Shown here: piece after piece, positions 25,933 to 35,276 of the stretch
Numbering within the stretch: the stretch's first letter is position 1
How the letters are laid out: every line of letters starts with the position of its first letter
Assembly (NCBI RefSeq): GCF_003259615.1
Contig: NZ_QLLR01000020.1
Coordinates: 1 to 64,000, forward strand
Reading direction: 5' to 3'
DNA from: Pedobacter cryoconitis
GTDB lineage: Bacteria; Bacteroidota; Bacteroidia; Sphingobacteriales; Sphingobacteriaceae
Length of the DNA: 64,000 nucleotides
Position numbers and translations under genes: made by a program
Notes under the pieces: model-generated
The model's input: the letters and a program-made list of their open reading frames with translations, nothing else
Told to the model about the DNA's origin: nothing
The model's database searches: none

Positions 25933-26070
25933 ATGAAGGTTATGCTATAAATAAACAGGGCATACTATATAAATAAACGGGGAATATTATAAGTAAAGAG
26001 AATGTTGTAAATAAAAGAGGATGCTGAAAATAAAAAGGATACTATAAATAAGGAGGATACTGTAAATACT
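25920..26070. repeat. Degenerate tandem repeats after the MocR gene
   Basis: About eight units of 16-21 bases, consensus near ggataytrtaaataaa, run head to tail from the last codons of the MocR gene. Examples are ggggatattataaatgaa, ggatactataaataag and gaggatactgtaaatac. The array is AT-rich, lies on one strand and has no spacers of constant length, so it is not a CRISPR. Confidence 0.7.
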
Positions 26071-26188
26071 GTGTACGGATAACTTAAAAAATGGCAGCTT
26101 GATATTGACTGTATCGGTCACTTATCCGGTATGTGTATCTGTATCAAATAAGAATCGTGGTTACCTTTGACGCTATAAAATTAAAATC

Positions 26189-26707
26189 ATGGATCAAAAA
26201 GTTATCACGAAGTTCAAAGTCGCAACCGAAGATGCGATTTTTGAATTATTATACCTGACCAGGACTATCGCCTTAGAAAAATATGCACATTTAGTAGATA
26301 AAGATGTGATCGAATCTTATATCTCCCATAATTATAATGATAAACAAATAATTGATGAAATGAATAGTTTTGGTAATCAATGGCTGGTTGTTTATGTCGA
26401 TGAACAAGCGGCCGGTTATGCGTTTGTCACTACTCAGGGTAAAAGGCCACAATCGCTGGAAGGTAAAAAAGCAGTTTGTATTGCTGATTTTTGTGTTTTA
26501 AAGGAATATCTGTCCAGTGAAGCTAAACAATCACTACTCAATAAATGCTTATCTATAGGGAAAGGGTATGAGTCGTTATGGCTGACAGAACAAATTGATA
26601 ATCCACTAATATCATTTTTTGAAGCGCATGAGTTTCAATCAAAAGAAGAAAGAAATGATCACATTCATCCGGATATACAGATGCGTTATATGGTCAAAGA
26701 CAATTAG
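26189..26707 (+). CDS. GNAT-family N-acetyltransferase
   Basis: A 172-residue protein of GNAT size. VVYVDEQAAGYAFV is the central strand pair, CIADFCVLKEYL the region before the acetyl-CoA loop (the loop Q/RxxGxA is degenerate: SSEAKQSLLNKCLS), and SFFEAHEFQSKEERND the typical C-terminal strand (FYe..GF-like). A TACCTTTG box at 26162-26169 lies 20 bases upstream and fits a -7 element. Substrate unknown; the weak acetyl-CoA loop lowers certainty of activity. Confidence 0.75.
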   Translation: MDQKVITKFKVATEDAIFELLYLTRTIALEKYAHLVDKDVIESYISHNYNDKQIIDEMNSFGNQWLVVYVDEQAAGYAFVTTQGKRPQSLEGKKAVCIADFCVLKEYLSSEAKQSLLNKCLSIGKGYESLWLTEQIDNPLISFFEAHEFQSKEERNDHIHPDIQMRYMVKDN

Positions 26708-26711
26708 TTTT

Positions 26712-26750
26712 TTAAGGAGCATAAATACAGAACATATTGCTGCTCCTTAA
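26712..26750. terminator. Bidirectional terminator
   Basis: Perfect 10-bp arms ttaaggagca (26712-26721) and its complement (26741-26750) with a T run on the left and A/T on the right, between the convergent GNAT and SnoaL-like genes. Confidence 0.7.
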
Positions 26751-26752
26751 TC

Positions 26753-27139
26753 TTAAATCCTCGAACCCAGATCTCTGTCTTTTGGATCTCCGCTAATTAA
26801 ATAGGTCAATTCATCACAATAACATATTTGATCCCCTTCAAAACGGAATTCCCCGATGACCTGTATTTTCATATCCCCGGTTTCCTTTTTACTGACTATG
26901 TGATTGGAGAAAACAGTATTACCTTCCTGAACCAATGTTTTAATGTTAATTTTAATCTCGGGCATATCTTTTTTAAGCGTTTTCATATGCCTGTTGAAGC
27001 CCTCAAAATGCAGTGTTTTGCCATCTACATGCTGCACATAATTTTGACTAAAATATTTGTTAACAAGCTCTTCCTTATAAACAGGATTTTCAAGTACCTC
27101 TGAAAAAACCTCTCTTAAACGTGATTTATAATCTATCAT
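26753..27139 (-). CDS. SnoaL/NTF2-like protein
   Basis: A 128-residue protein of the NTF2-like/SnoaL fold: N-terminal helix with VLENPVYKEELVNKYFSQNYVQHVDG, a conserved motif of the family, then FNRHMKTLKKDMPEIKINI and beta strands ending CYCDELTYLISGDPKDRD. Such proteins are small ligand-binding or isomerase-like domains. It follows the AraC gene on the same strand, 78 bases downstream. Function not defined. Confidence 0.8.
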   Translation of the reverse strand: MIDYKSRLREVFSEVLENPVYKEELVNKYFSQNYVQHVDGKTLHFEGFNRHMKTLKKDMPEIKINIKTLVQEGNTVFSNHIVSKKETGDMKIQVIGEFRFEGDQICYCDELTYLISGDPKDRDLGSRI

Positions 27140-27216
27140 TTCTCTATATTATTTGTAACACAAAACTATCAATGGATAAGCTGTTGAACAATGGAATATA
27201 GGCTGCAAAGATTGGA

Positions 27217-28038
27217 TTATACGTGGAAGCTCGCCGCTGTCTTTTGTTTATTTCTTAAACGGACAAATTCACTCGGCCTGCTGTTTACTGACTGCTGGAA
27301 ACTATTACTGAATGCTGCAATATTCGAATAACCTACCGCATAAGCGACTTCACTAATGTTTTTATCCCCATTTAATAACATTTCCATAGCAGCAACTATT
27401 CTTAACAACTTAATATATTGTAAAAAAGAAGTACCTAAATGAAGCTGAAATAAGCGTGTTAATGTTCTGACGCTCAAACCGAATTTTTCAGCCACAGCCG
27501 GCATATCCAGCATTTCTGTTAAATGGGCGGCCAGATATTTTAATAAAGGGATAAGTCTGGGATTAGCTGTAGTAGGCAATACAATAGGTAAGGGATGCGT
27601 ACTGATTTGAGGTAAAGTATGCTTAAACGTAGTCAGAAATTCATAGCGCCAATCGCCCAAATGAATTTTTCCCTGCCACTGCTCCGCCATCCTGATCATT
27701 TCCCAGATCAGATTGGTTACCGGGTATATACCTATTTGTCCATAAAAAGTGTGTTCCAGATCTTTTTCGTCCTGAAAATAAATATTCGTAATCGTTATGC
27801 CGCTGGTATTAAACTTTACATGATGTGCTACATCAGGGGGAATCCAAACATAGTGCCGGGCCGGAATATAAAACTGCTTGTTCGTGGTCTCCAGAAAAGC
27901 CAGGCCACCTTCTACCAATAGGATTTGACTTTTAGGATGTTGATGCAGCGGTAATTGATCTTCAAGCTGATCCTTCATCACGTAAATTGATGATTCGGGA
28001 AGATTGATTTCTTTGCTGATTTCCTCTAGTAAATTCAT
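27217..28038 (-). CDS. AraC-family regulator
   Basis: A 273-residue regulator. The N-terminus is a cupin (DQLPLHQHPKSQILLVEGG and ARHYVWIPPDVAHHV), and the C-terminal 100 residues hold two helix-turn-helices (MPAVAEKFGLSVRTLTRLFQ and NISEVAYAVGYSNIAAFSNSF). It is divergent from the TolC gene 71 bases away and is the obvious candidate to control the efflux operon. Confidence 0.92.
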   Translation of the reverse strand: MNLLEEISKEINLPESSIYVMKDQLEDQLPLHQHPKSQILLVEGGLAFLETTNKQFYIPARHYVWIPPDVAHHVKFNTSGITITNIYFQDEKDLEHTFYGQIGIYPVTNLIWEMIRMAEQWQGKIHLGDWRYEFLTTFKHTLPQISTHPLPIVLPTTANPRLIPLLKYLAAHLTEMLDMPAVAEKFGLSVRTLTRLFQLHLGTSFLQYIKLLRIVAAMEMLLNGDKNISEVAYAVGYSNIAAFSNSFQQSVNSRPSEFVRLRNKQKTAASFHV

Positions 28039-28109
28039 GTGGCCAAAATTAATAAATATATGGCCAATTATATGAAATTATTAATGTGGTGATTGGTGAA
28101 TTTTGTTAA

Positions 28110-29450
28110 ATGAAACAACAGGAAATTAAGGTTGGTTATTCGATCTTCTGTATTTTACTTTTATTGCCGGGCCCTTGTGTATTTGGTCAGACCCTTGAAC
28201 ATGAGCCTGTAAGACTTACCCTGAGCCAGGCCTGGGACAGAGCTTCAGCATATAATAAGGAAGTTGCAGCACAGCAAATAACAACCAGGCAGCAGGCCGA
28301 AGAGTTTAATGACGCAAAAACTAAAAGGTTGCCAGCTTTACAAGCCGGGACAAGTTATAATCGTTTTACAGCAATGACAGCCTTTGAAGACGGGCTTTCT
28401 AAGTCAAAGAAAATCCATCTTACCCCGGATAATGTTAATCTGGATGCGAGTGCGTCTCTGATCTTATACCAGGGGAAGCAGCTCAATAACTACGTGAAAG
28501 AAAAGGAACAGGCCAAATATTTGTCTGTCGTAGCGCAAAGACAACAATTAGCGGAGGTGAAATTAAAAGTAGCAACAACCTATTACAGTGTACAGCGAAA
28601 TGAACAATTCCGAAACTTGCTTTTAGCTAATTTGAAAGAAGAAGAAAAGAGGCAGCAGCAAATGAAAGTGCTGTTTAAAAACGGGGTCGTTTTGCGGAGT
28701 GATTTGTTGAGAGCAGCATTACAGATTTCCAGGCAGAATATGAAGTTGATCGAGGTTAACAATACTATTCTGCTTGCTGAAAATGAATTGAAATTGTTAT
28801 TGGGGATGCCCCAGGTGCAAGCACTCACTTTAACCGACCCTATTGTAATGCCTCAATTGGAAAAGGAAGAAAGTTTAGCTTCTTTGATCAGTGATGCGCA
28901 AACTGAAGGTTATGAAATCAAGATTGCTACACAAAGAACGCTTATTGCTTTCTTCAAACAGAAGCAGGTTCAGGCTGCTTTTATGCCTAAAGTTGAGTTG
29001 TTGGCAAATTACGGCTACGCTTATCCTGACAATGTTTTTTATCCGACAATCAAAAGGGTATATGGCCTGGGCTCTGCCGGAGTCAGAATAACAATGCCAC
29101 TATCAGCATTATATCAAAATAAGCACAAGTCGGCGATTGCACAACTTGAATCAGGTAAACAAAAGATTTTGCTCGCTGATCAGGAGGATAAAACAGGTCA
29201 ATTGACCATGAATGTATATGTCAGATACAATGAAGCCTTAAAAAGGGTAGAGATCGCAGAAGAAAATATTAAACTGGCTACAGAAAATTACCGGATTGTT
29301 AGTGCAGGTTATTTTAATCAACTAGCCTTATTAACTGATTTGCTTGATGCAGACACACAATTATTACAATCCAGATTCGATCTGGAGGATGCGAAGGTTA
29401 TCGCTATTATTCAATACTATCAATTACTTAAAACAGCAGGAAGATTATAA
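28110..29450 (+). CDS. TolC-family outer-membrane efflux protein
   Basis: A 446-residue protein with a signal peptide (IFCILLLLPGPCVFGQ) and two OEP repeats made of long amphipathic helices (LTLSQAWDRASAYNKEVAAQQ; NYRIVSAGYFNQLALLTDLLDA with the conserved family motif). Trimers form the outer-membrane channel of tripartite pumps. It is followed 1 base later by the HlyD-type adaptor and then the MFS carrier, an EmrAB-TolC-like operon. Confidence 0.93.
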   Translation: MKQQEIKVGYSIFCILLLLPGPCVFGQTLEHEPVRLTLSQAWDRASAYNKEVAAQQITTRQQAEEFNDAKTKRLPALQAGTSYNRFTAMTAFEDGLSKSKKIHLTPDNVNLDASASLILYQGKQLNNYVKEKEQAKYLSVVAQRQQLAEVKLKVATTYYSVQRNEQFRNLLLANLKEEEKRQQQMKVLFKNGVVLRSDLLRAALQISRQNMKLIEVNNTILLAENELKLLLGMPQVQALTLTDPIVMPQLEKEESLASLISDAQTEGYEIKIATQRTLIAFFKQKQVQAAFMPKVELLANYGYAYPDNVFYPTIKRVYGLGSAGVRITMPLSALYQNKHKSAIAQLESGKQKILLADQEDKTGQLTMNVYVRYNEALKRVEIAEENIKLATENYRIVSAGYFNQLALLTDLLDADTQLLQSRFDLEDAKVIAIIQYYQLLKTAGRL

Positions 29451-29451
29451 A

Positions 29452-30501
29452 ATGGAAAATAAAGTCAATCGTACCGATCAATTGATCGCCTTTTTTACAA
29501 AATGTTCAGCAGTTATGCTGCTTTTGGGACTGATGTTATGGGGAGCAAAGTATCTCTGGGATGGATACCATTACGAAGAAACAAATGATGCACAGATTGA
29601 AGAATATGTAAATCCAGTGAGTACACGGGTAAATGGCTATATCAAAAAAGTCAATTTTGAAGAGAACCAGCAAGTTAGCAAAGGGGATACATTGGTTATC
29701 ATTGATAACAATGAATATCAAATTCAACAACAAGAAGCAGCAGCCTCGCTGGCAAATGCAGAAGCTGAAGTTAATGTATTGCAGAGCAGCACAGCAGTCC
29801 TTCAAAATACAGCAAAGGTAACGCAATCACAAATTAGTGCGGCGAAAGCTAAACTGACCAGGCAAGAACAGGAATATACCCGTTATCAGCACTTGTTAGC
29901 TGGTCAATCAGCTACCCAGCAGCAATTCGATAATGTGAAAGCATCCTTCGAAATAGCTAAATCTGAATATCAGACTGCTCTAAGCAATTACCAGACCTCA
30001 CTTTCAAAAGTGAAAGAGGCGCAGTCCCGGAAAGCATCAATACAAACAGAGATCAAAAAAAGAGATGCAGTGCTGGGGCTGAAAAGACTGAATGTCAATT
30101 ACACGGTGATTTTAGCTCCCTATCAAGGCAGAGTAGGGAAAAAGAATATTCAGGACGGGCAATTGGTTCAGGCAGGGCAGGTGCTTACGTTTATTGTAAA
30201 TCAGGATGCTGGAAAATGGGTAGTCGCTAACTTTAAGGAAACCCAGACCGGGAAATTTAAGCTAAACCAGCCTGCTTTGATTACTGTAGATGCTTATCCC
30301 GGGGTTACTTTTCATGGAGCTATCGAATCACAGTCTCCCGCTACAGGTTCCCGTTTTTCACTATTGCCACCCGACAATGCCACAGGGAATTTTGTGAAAA
30401 CCATTCAACGTATTCCTGTTCGTATCCGGCTGACTGATACCTCCGGAAAAATCGCGCTGCTCAAAGCAGGAATGAATGCTAATGTTTCTATTAATCATTA
30501 A
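29452..30501 (+). CDS. HlyD/EmrA-type membrane-fusion protein
   Basis: 349 residues from ATG 29452 (MENKVNRTDQLIAFF); the longer open frame reads into the TolC gene and is not needed. One helix at about 14-36, then the lipoyl half-motif YVNPVSTRVNGYIKKVNFEENQQV, a coiled-coil hairpin (about 85-195), the second lipoyl half (VNYTVILAPYQGRVGKKNIQDGQLVQAGQ) and a beta-barrel end with FVKTIQRIPVRIRL. This is the EmrA class that pairs with DHA2 MFS carriers. It stands between the channel and the carrier. Confidence 0.93.
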   Translation: MENKVNRTDQLIAFFTKCSAVMLLLGLMLWGAKYLWDGYHYEETNDAQIEEYVNPVSTRVNGYIKKVNFEENQQVSKGDTLVIIDNNEYQIQQQEAAASLANAEAEVNVLQSSTAVLQNTAKVTQSQISAAKAKLTRQEQEYTRYQHLLAGQSATQQQFDNVKASFEIAKSEYQTALSNYQTSLSKVKEAQSRKASIQTEIKKRDAVLGLKRLNVNYTVILAPYQGRVGKKNIQDGQLVQAGQVLTFIVNQDAGKWVVANFKETQTGKFKLNQPALITVDAYPGVTFHGAIESQSPATGSRFSLLPPDNATGNFVKTIQRIPVRIRLTDTSGKIALLKAGMNANVSINH

Positions 30502-30503
30502 TT

Positions 30504-32081
30504 ATGGATAGTTTTTTTAAAGAATGGGCCCCGGACTGGCTGATCAGGTTAACTATCTTTTTGGTTTTGATGCCTGGTCTGCTCGTTTTTGCGCTTTACT
30601 TCAGCAATATTTCAGAGGCTGGTGGTTACTATGGAATAGAACCTGCCGATGTCCAGTTTTCTATTGTCATCATGTACGCCGCAATGGTCAGCTTTTTTCC
30701 TGTCGATGACCGGTTTTTTAAGTATTTAAAACCAAAGCCTTATTTTATTGCAGCCACATTGATCAATATGGCGCTCTATTATATTTGTGGAATAACCCGT
30801 GACCCGGATGTACTGATGATCTGTCGTTTTCTTCAGGGTTTATCCTGTAGCATGTTATGTAACTTTTGTTTGAATCTTATCTTTTATAAGTTGCCGCAAC
30901 AACGGGCAAGAGCTTTGGGATATGGTGTTTTTTATGGTGTAATACAAGCCTCTATTCCAGTTTGTGCCATTTTTTGCAGCTGGATACTCTATCACTATGA
31001 ATTCAATCATTTATTCTATCTTTTGATATTTATGCAAATTCCAGGAGTGGTATTAATGCTATTGATTGTGAAAAATATCAGGATCAAAAAGAAGTTCCCA
31101 CTTTACCAACTGGACTGGGTGAGTTATATTTTTTTTGCATTTATACTTTGTTCTATAGGCTATATCCTGGTATATGGTCAGCAGCTAAACTGGTTTTCTG
31201 CTCAGAAGATAAGGCTGTTATCATTGGCGGTTATTATTTCTGCCGGACTGTTTAGCTACCGGCAATTGCATTTGAAGCGCCCTTTGATACAGCTTAGATT
31301 GCTTCAGTTCGCGAATTTCCGAAATGGATTATTACTGCTTGCTTTATATTATATCTGTAAAGGGACAACGGGCTTTACTTATACTTTCGCGCAGCAGATT
31401 TTAGGGTTGGATCCTATACATCTTATTCCATTCTGGGGAGTAAATATTGCTGGAATAGTGCTGGGGATGGCTATTGCAGTCCGGTTTGTCTTGCTCAAAA
31501 CTGAGGCTAAAATATTATGGATTACAGGCTTTCTTTCTCTGCTGATTTTTCATCTTTTGATGTATTTTCTTTTTTCTGCAAATGCGGAAGACAAACAATT
31601 GTACCTGCCTCTTTTCATACAAGGATTTGGAACGGGCTGGCTGATGGTTCCTCTTGTTGTATTTCTGGTTTCAGCAGCACCGCTTTCTATGGTTGCATCT
31701 ACACCATTTATTGGTATAGTAAGCAGATTTCTTGGCTTATCTGCCGGTATTGCAATCGGTAATTATTTCCACCTATATTATAAAAGCATACATTTTAATA
31801 ATTTCCGTCAGTATGTAACGGCATTAAATCCATTATATACAGAAAAAATAAACGACCTGCAGTCAGGAGTAAGTTATAGTGGAAATAGTATGGGAAATAC
31901 GCAGGGAATTGCCGCTGCATTATTGAATAAATCTGTTGCAAATCAGGTATTTCTGAGATCCGCTATGGATTATTATTCTTTAATGATCCTGATGATTAGT
32001 GTAATTATTATTCTTATCATTTTTTTACCGGGAGTTAAACAAGTGTTACTAGTTTTCAGGAGCAAAGTAATTCCCTATTAA
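30504..32081 (+). CDS. MFS multidrug transporter (DHA2/EmrB-like)
   Basis: A 525-residue carrier with about 14 hydrophobic helices. It starts 2 bases after the adaptor stop. ICRFLQGLSCSMLCNF and the QRARALGYGVFYGV segment correspond to the motif regions around helices 4-5, though the usual charged motif A is weak. With the TolC and HlyD proteins it forms a drug or lipid export pump crossing both membranes. The substrate is unknown; the nearby AraC cupin regulator suggests induction by a small molecule. Confidence 0.85.
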   Translation: MDSFFKEWAPDWLIRLTIFLVLMPGLLVFALYFSNISEAGGYYGIEPADVQFSIVIMYAAMVSFFPVDDRFFKYLKPKPYFIAATLINMALYYICGITRDPDVLMICRFLQGLSCSMLCNFCLNLIFYKLPQQRARALGYGVFYGVIQASIPVCAIFCSWILYHYEFNHLFYLLIFMQIPGVVLMLLIVKNIRIKKKFPLYQLDWVSYIFFAFILCSIGYILVYGQQLNWFSAQKIRLLSLAVIISAGLFSYRQLHLKRPLIQLRLLQFANFRNGLLLLALYYICKGTTGFTYTFAQQILGLDPIHLIPFWGVNIAGIVLGMAIAVRFVLLKTEAKILWITGFLSLLIFHLLMYFLFSANAEDKQLYLPLFIQGFGTGWLMVPLVVFLVSAAPLSMVASTPFIGIVSRFLGLSAGIAIGNYFHLYYKSIHFNNFRQYVTALNPLYTEKINDLQSGVSYSGNSMGNTQGIAAALLNKSVANQVFLRSAMDYYSLMILMISVIIILIIFLPGVKQVLLVFRSKVIPY

Positions 32082-32159
32082 GCGGTATAAATTTAGTAGC
32101 TATAACCCAATTATAATTAATTTAAAAATGGGATAGCAATTCCAGGAAATGACAGTTTT

Positions 32160-32287
32160 ATAGGGGTTTTGGCTAGGTGGTGTGCAGTTTGAAGCGGGGT
32201 TGAACCGGGGTTGAAGCGCCATTGAAGTGGCCCAGGCCGGTTCAACCCCGCTTCAGTGCCGGTTCAAACTGCAACACAACCCCTACA
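32160..32287. repeat. Palindrome built from 11-bp TTGAA units
   Basis: TTGAA starts at 32189, 32200, 32211 and 32222, and TTCAR starts at 32241, 32252 and 32263: all spacings are exactly 11 bp. Arms 32191-32208 and 32237-32254 are perfect 18-bp complements (GAAGCGGGGTTGAACCGG), and outer arms (32184-32193 with 32263-32272; aggggtt with aacccct) extend the fold. It lies between convergent genes and can act as a terminator, but the phased repeats are unusual. Confidence 0.85.
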
Positions 32288-32320
32288 GTACTCCAACAAT
32301 ATATTAACAATATATTGCAT

Positions 32321-33061
32321 TTAAACGGGTTGCAAAAAACGTGCGTAAAAATCAGGAATGTCACTTTCGTGAATCGCCTTCACGACTTTCTCCACTGGAT
32401 AAGCCAATTTAATAATTTCTGCGTGAACCCCATTTTCATTGATAGCTATCAAAAGATAACTTGCCAGCGGCTTTCCTTCTTTTGATCTGCCAACAGAGCC
32501 GCAATTGATCACCATTTGATGATCAGCCTCAGAAGAGATTGCCCTGATATAGGACTCATGCGTATGTCCCATCACCAATATATCTGCCTGTTCCTGATCC
32601 AGCATTCCAAGAATATCTTTCAGCTCATGATCTTCATAAATATATTCCTCATTACTTCTGGTACTCCCATGTACCAGCGAAATACTAAACGGCTGTCCTT
32701 TTACCTTAAAAGTGATCCTTAGCTTCAGCGGCATTCCAGCCAAATATAATTTACAATCCTCTTTAATGGTGTTTTTCGTAAAGTTAATCGCAGCCATCCT
32801 TGCTAAAGTTTCTTCCTCATTGTGTTTCGCAAGCGGAATAACTTCGTGATTAAAGGCGATTCTTTCATCATGATTACCCAGCAGACAAGGAATCTGCAGA
32901 TCCCTGATTGTTTCGATCACTTCATTTGTCCAGGGCGCAAAATCTACCAGATCTCCCAGGCAATATACCTGGTCTGCTTTTCGCTTTTCAATATCTTTTA
33001 AAACAGCTTGAAGTGCAGGTAAATTTCCATGTACATCACTGAATATGGCAATCAGACTCAT
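32321..33061 (-). CDS. Metallophosphoesterase (YfcE/MJ0936-like)
   Basis: A 246-residue calcineurin-like phosphoesterase. The metal motifs are FSDVHGN, CLGDLVDFAP, LLGNHDE, VHGS and VMGHTHES in the usual order, followed by NCGSVGRS. Relatives are 2',3'-cyclic or phosphodiesterases with broad substrates. It starts where the upstream MFS gene ends (1-base overlap), so the two are one transcript. Confidence 0.9.
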   Translation of the reverse strand: MSLIAIFSDVHGNLPALQAVLKDIEKRKADQVYCLGDLVDFAPWTNEVIETIRDLQIPCLLGNHDERIAFNHEVIPLAKHNEEETLARMAAINFTKNTIKEDCKLYLAGMPLKLRITFKVKGQPFSISLVHGSTRSNEEYIYEDHELKDILGMLDQEQADILVMGHTHESYIRAISSEADHQMVINCGSVGRSKEGKPLASYLLIAINENGVHAEIIKLAYPVEKVVKAIHESDIPDFYARFLQPV

Positions 33062-34230
33062 TATTTATAACGTTTGGAAATGATCACAATTAATAAAGCG
33101 ATACCGCTCCACAACAACATCTGAGAAGTAGAAAGTCCCCATTGACCTAATTTCCAGCTCAGCAGACCAAAATAAGTACCCACTGCTGCGCCAATGAAAT
33201 AAGTGGTCATATAAATCGTATTTAACCGGCTATGTGCATCCTCATGCAGGCTGTAAATGCGGGTAAAATTGGTGATTTGTGTGGCTTGTACGCCAATATC
33301 CAGAAAGAAAACACTGATAATTAAAACTGGTATGGAATAAGGGAACACCTTGATTAACAGGATGCTCCCAATGATCATTGAAACCGTGAGCAGCAGCGAA
33401 TTGTGTACATTACCCTTGTCGGCCAGTTTACCAAAATAGGGGGCAACCAAAGCCCCGCCAATTGCAATCAAACCAAACAAACCGATTGTTCCGGTATGAT
33501 AATTCAGAGGTGCGCTGCTTAAATGGAAAGTCAGTGTTGTCCAGAATGAACAGAATACCCCGAAAGTGAAAGCACCTAATAAGGCCGCTTGTCTTAAAAC
33601 ACGGTACTTCTTAACTAAAGCCAATGTAGATTTCAAAAGGTCCAGGTAGCTGCCTTTAAATTTTGGGGTTACTTCTGGCAGATATAATTTCAGCAGAATC
33701 GTCATTGTCAAAACCATCAGCGCTGATATACCATATACATACCGCCATCCCAGCCATTCTGTGATTAATCCGCTCAATACCCTGGCTCCTAAAATACCAA
33801 CCAGTATTCCGCTGAAAACCTGTCCAACATTTTTCCCCCTGTTATGTTTGCCCAGGGTCGCGGCCATAGGTAAGATAATTTGTGCCGGTGTGGAGAAAAG
33901 GCCCACAAAGAAACTTAGTACACAGATTCCCGTTAAGGTAGAAGAAAAAGCGAAAAGGGTCAGTGTCAAAATGAGCAGCCCACAAAGTAGCAGGATCAGG
34001 TTTTTACGGTTCAGTTTATCGCCTAATGGCAATAAAAAAAACATGCCCAGACCATAACCAAGTTGGGAAAGTATGGAAATCCTGCCGATCTGACTTTCAC
34101 TCACGTGTAATGCCTGCCCGATTTCATTTAATATAGGTTGATTATAATAGATATTTGCTACAATAACCCCTGCAGAGACTGCCATTAGCGGGATAATTGC
34201 GGGGTGTAAGTTTGATTTTTCTGTTGTCAT
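33061..34230 (-). CDS. MFS transporter
   Basis: A 389-residue carrier with 12 predicted helices. GMFFLLPLGDKLNRKNLILLL near residues 55-75 is the MFS motif A (G-x-x-x-D-K-x-x-R-K/R), and a second copy GLIAIGGALVAPYFGKLADK lies in the C-terminal half. It resembles YnfM/araJ-type carriers. It is divergent from the AraC-family gene at 34319 (88 bases), which may regulate it. Confidence 0.9.
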   Translation of the reverse strand: MTTEKSNLHPAIIPLMAVSAGVIVANIYYNQPILNEIGQALHVSESQIGRISILSQLGYGLGMFFLLPLGDKLNRKNLILLLCGLLILTLTLFAFSSTLTGICVLSFFVGLFSTPAQIILPMAATLGKHNRGKNVGQVFSGILVGILGARVLSGLITEWLGWRYVYGISALMVLTMTILLKLYLPEVTPKFKGSYLDLLKSTLALVKKYRVLRQAALLGAFTFGVFCSFWTTLTFHLSSAPLNYHTGTIGLFGLIAIGGALVAPYFGKLADKGNVHNSLLLTVSMIIGSILLIKVFPYSIPVLIISVFFLDIGVQATQITNFTRIYSLHEDAHSRLNTIYMTTYFIGAAVGTYFGLLSWKLGQWGLSTSQMLLWSGIALLIVIISKRYK

Positions 34231-34318
34231 GAACGCTTTTAATTCTGGCTACAAACCTACTATTGTGGAAAGGTTACAAATTGTACATTTAAACGGTATA
34301 TTTGTAAAAACTTATTAA

Positions 34319-35173
34319 TTGGAGCGATTTATTCAGCACGAGCCTCTTTTTATCAGGCATTTTACGACCAGTACATGGCCCTATCCGGTTCATAACCATA
34401 ACCACTTTGAATTGATGTTTATTCATCGCGGCAGTGGTTTTCATGAACTGAATGGTGCGACCAGCCCTTACCGCGGGAAATGTATGTTCTTATTAGCACC
34501 AGCCGATTATCATACTTTAATTATCCAGGAAGAAACTCAATTCAGTGTGTTGAAATTCAGCAATGTTTACCTGGACGGAGCAGCGAATGAGTCTGCCAAA
34601 AATGAATGGAATAAGCTGATTGATCATTTAATGGTAGTGAGTAATGCTTACGACTCCTGTTTGGTAAAATCGGAAGACGAACTTGATAAAATTGATCATA
34701 TCATGCAAATGATCGTCAGAGAATGGCAGGAAAATAATACATCAAATGAAGTTATCTTTTATCTGATCAGAAGTGTTTTTGCATTGATTAAACGAAATGC
34801 CATTCATCAGGCGATTCCCGATCACCTGCCAAATGGAAATCTATTTATTGGGGTCATGAATCATATTCATATCCATATTCACCAGCCGGAAAGTTTAAGT
34901 TTAAACACTTTATCTCAGCAATTTAACCTGTCTCCAAACCATTTAAGTAGTTTATTTAAGCGACAAATGGGTATTTCCATTAAAAAATATATCAGCGGCT
35001 ACAAGTTCAAGCTAATTGAGAACAGGTTGAAATTCGGGAATTCTATGATCAAAGAAATCAGCAATGAATTTGGCTTCGCAGACCTGAGCCATTTTAATAA
35101 ATTTCTAAAGAACCAGGGAGGTATTAATCCCAAAGACATCAGAAATAAATCGGGAACTGAACCTTTCATTTAA
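34319..35173 (+). CDS. AraC-family regulator
   Basis: A 284-residue regulator. The N-terminal cupin has WPYPVHNHNHFELMFIHRG; the C-terminal HTH pair is SLNTLSQQFNLSPNHLSSLFK and MIKEISNEFGFADLSHFNKF. The start is TTG at 34319, because TAA is in frame directly before it and no suitable ATG lies nearby. It is divergent from the MFS gene and upstream of an aldo/keto reductase, either of which it may control. Confidence 0.88.
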   Translation: MERFIQHEPLFIRHFTTSTWPYPVHNHNHFELMFIHRGSGFHELNGATSPYRGKCMFLLAPADYHTLIIQEETQFSVLKFSNVYLDGAANESAKNEWNKLIDHLMVVSNAYDSCLVKSEDELDKIDHIMQMIVREWQENNTSNEVIFYLIRSVFALIKRNAIHQAIPDHLPNGNLFIGVMNHIHIHIHQPESLSLNTLSQQFNLSPNHLSSLFKRQMGISIKKYISGYKFKLIENRLKFGNSMIKEISNEFGFADLSHFNKFLKNQGGINPKDIRNKSGTEPFI

Positions 35174-35243
35174 TATAAGTTCAATAATACGGAACAAACA
35201 GTCATTTTATATTTATTGTTTCGCTGTTTATTTACTAATGGTG

Positions 35244-35251
35244 TACTTTTG
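35244..35251 (+). promoter_or_regulatory. Candidate -7 box for the aldo/keto reductase
   Basis: TACTTTTG fits TAnnTTTG and lies 25 bases upstream of the ATG, the usual spacing for a short leader. Confidence 0.4.
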
Positions 35252-35276
35252 AAGAGTGAATTTAAAATAGACAATC

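Noticed and set aside
25920..26070. CRISPR array
   Set aside because: Units are degenerate, vary in length and have no separate spacers; no cas gene is present in the window.
29344..29451. Upstream start for the HlyD-type adaptor
   Set aside because: It lies wholly inside the TolC gene; ATG 29452 gives a normal cytoplasmic start before the helix.
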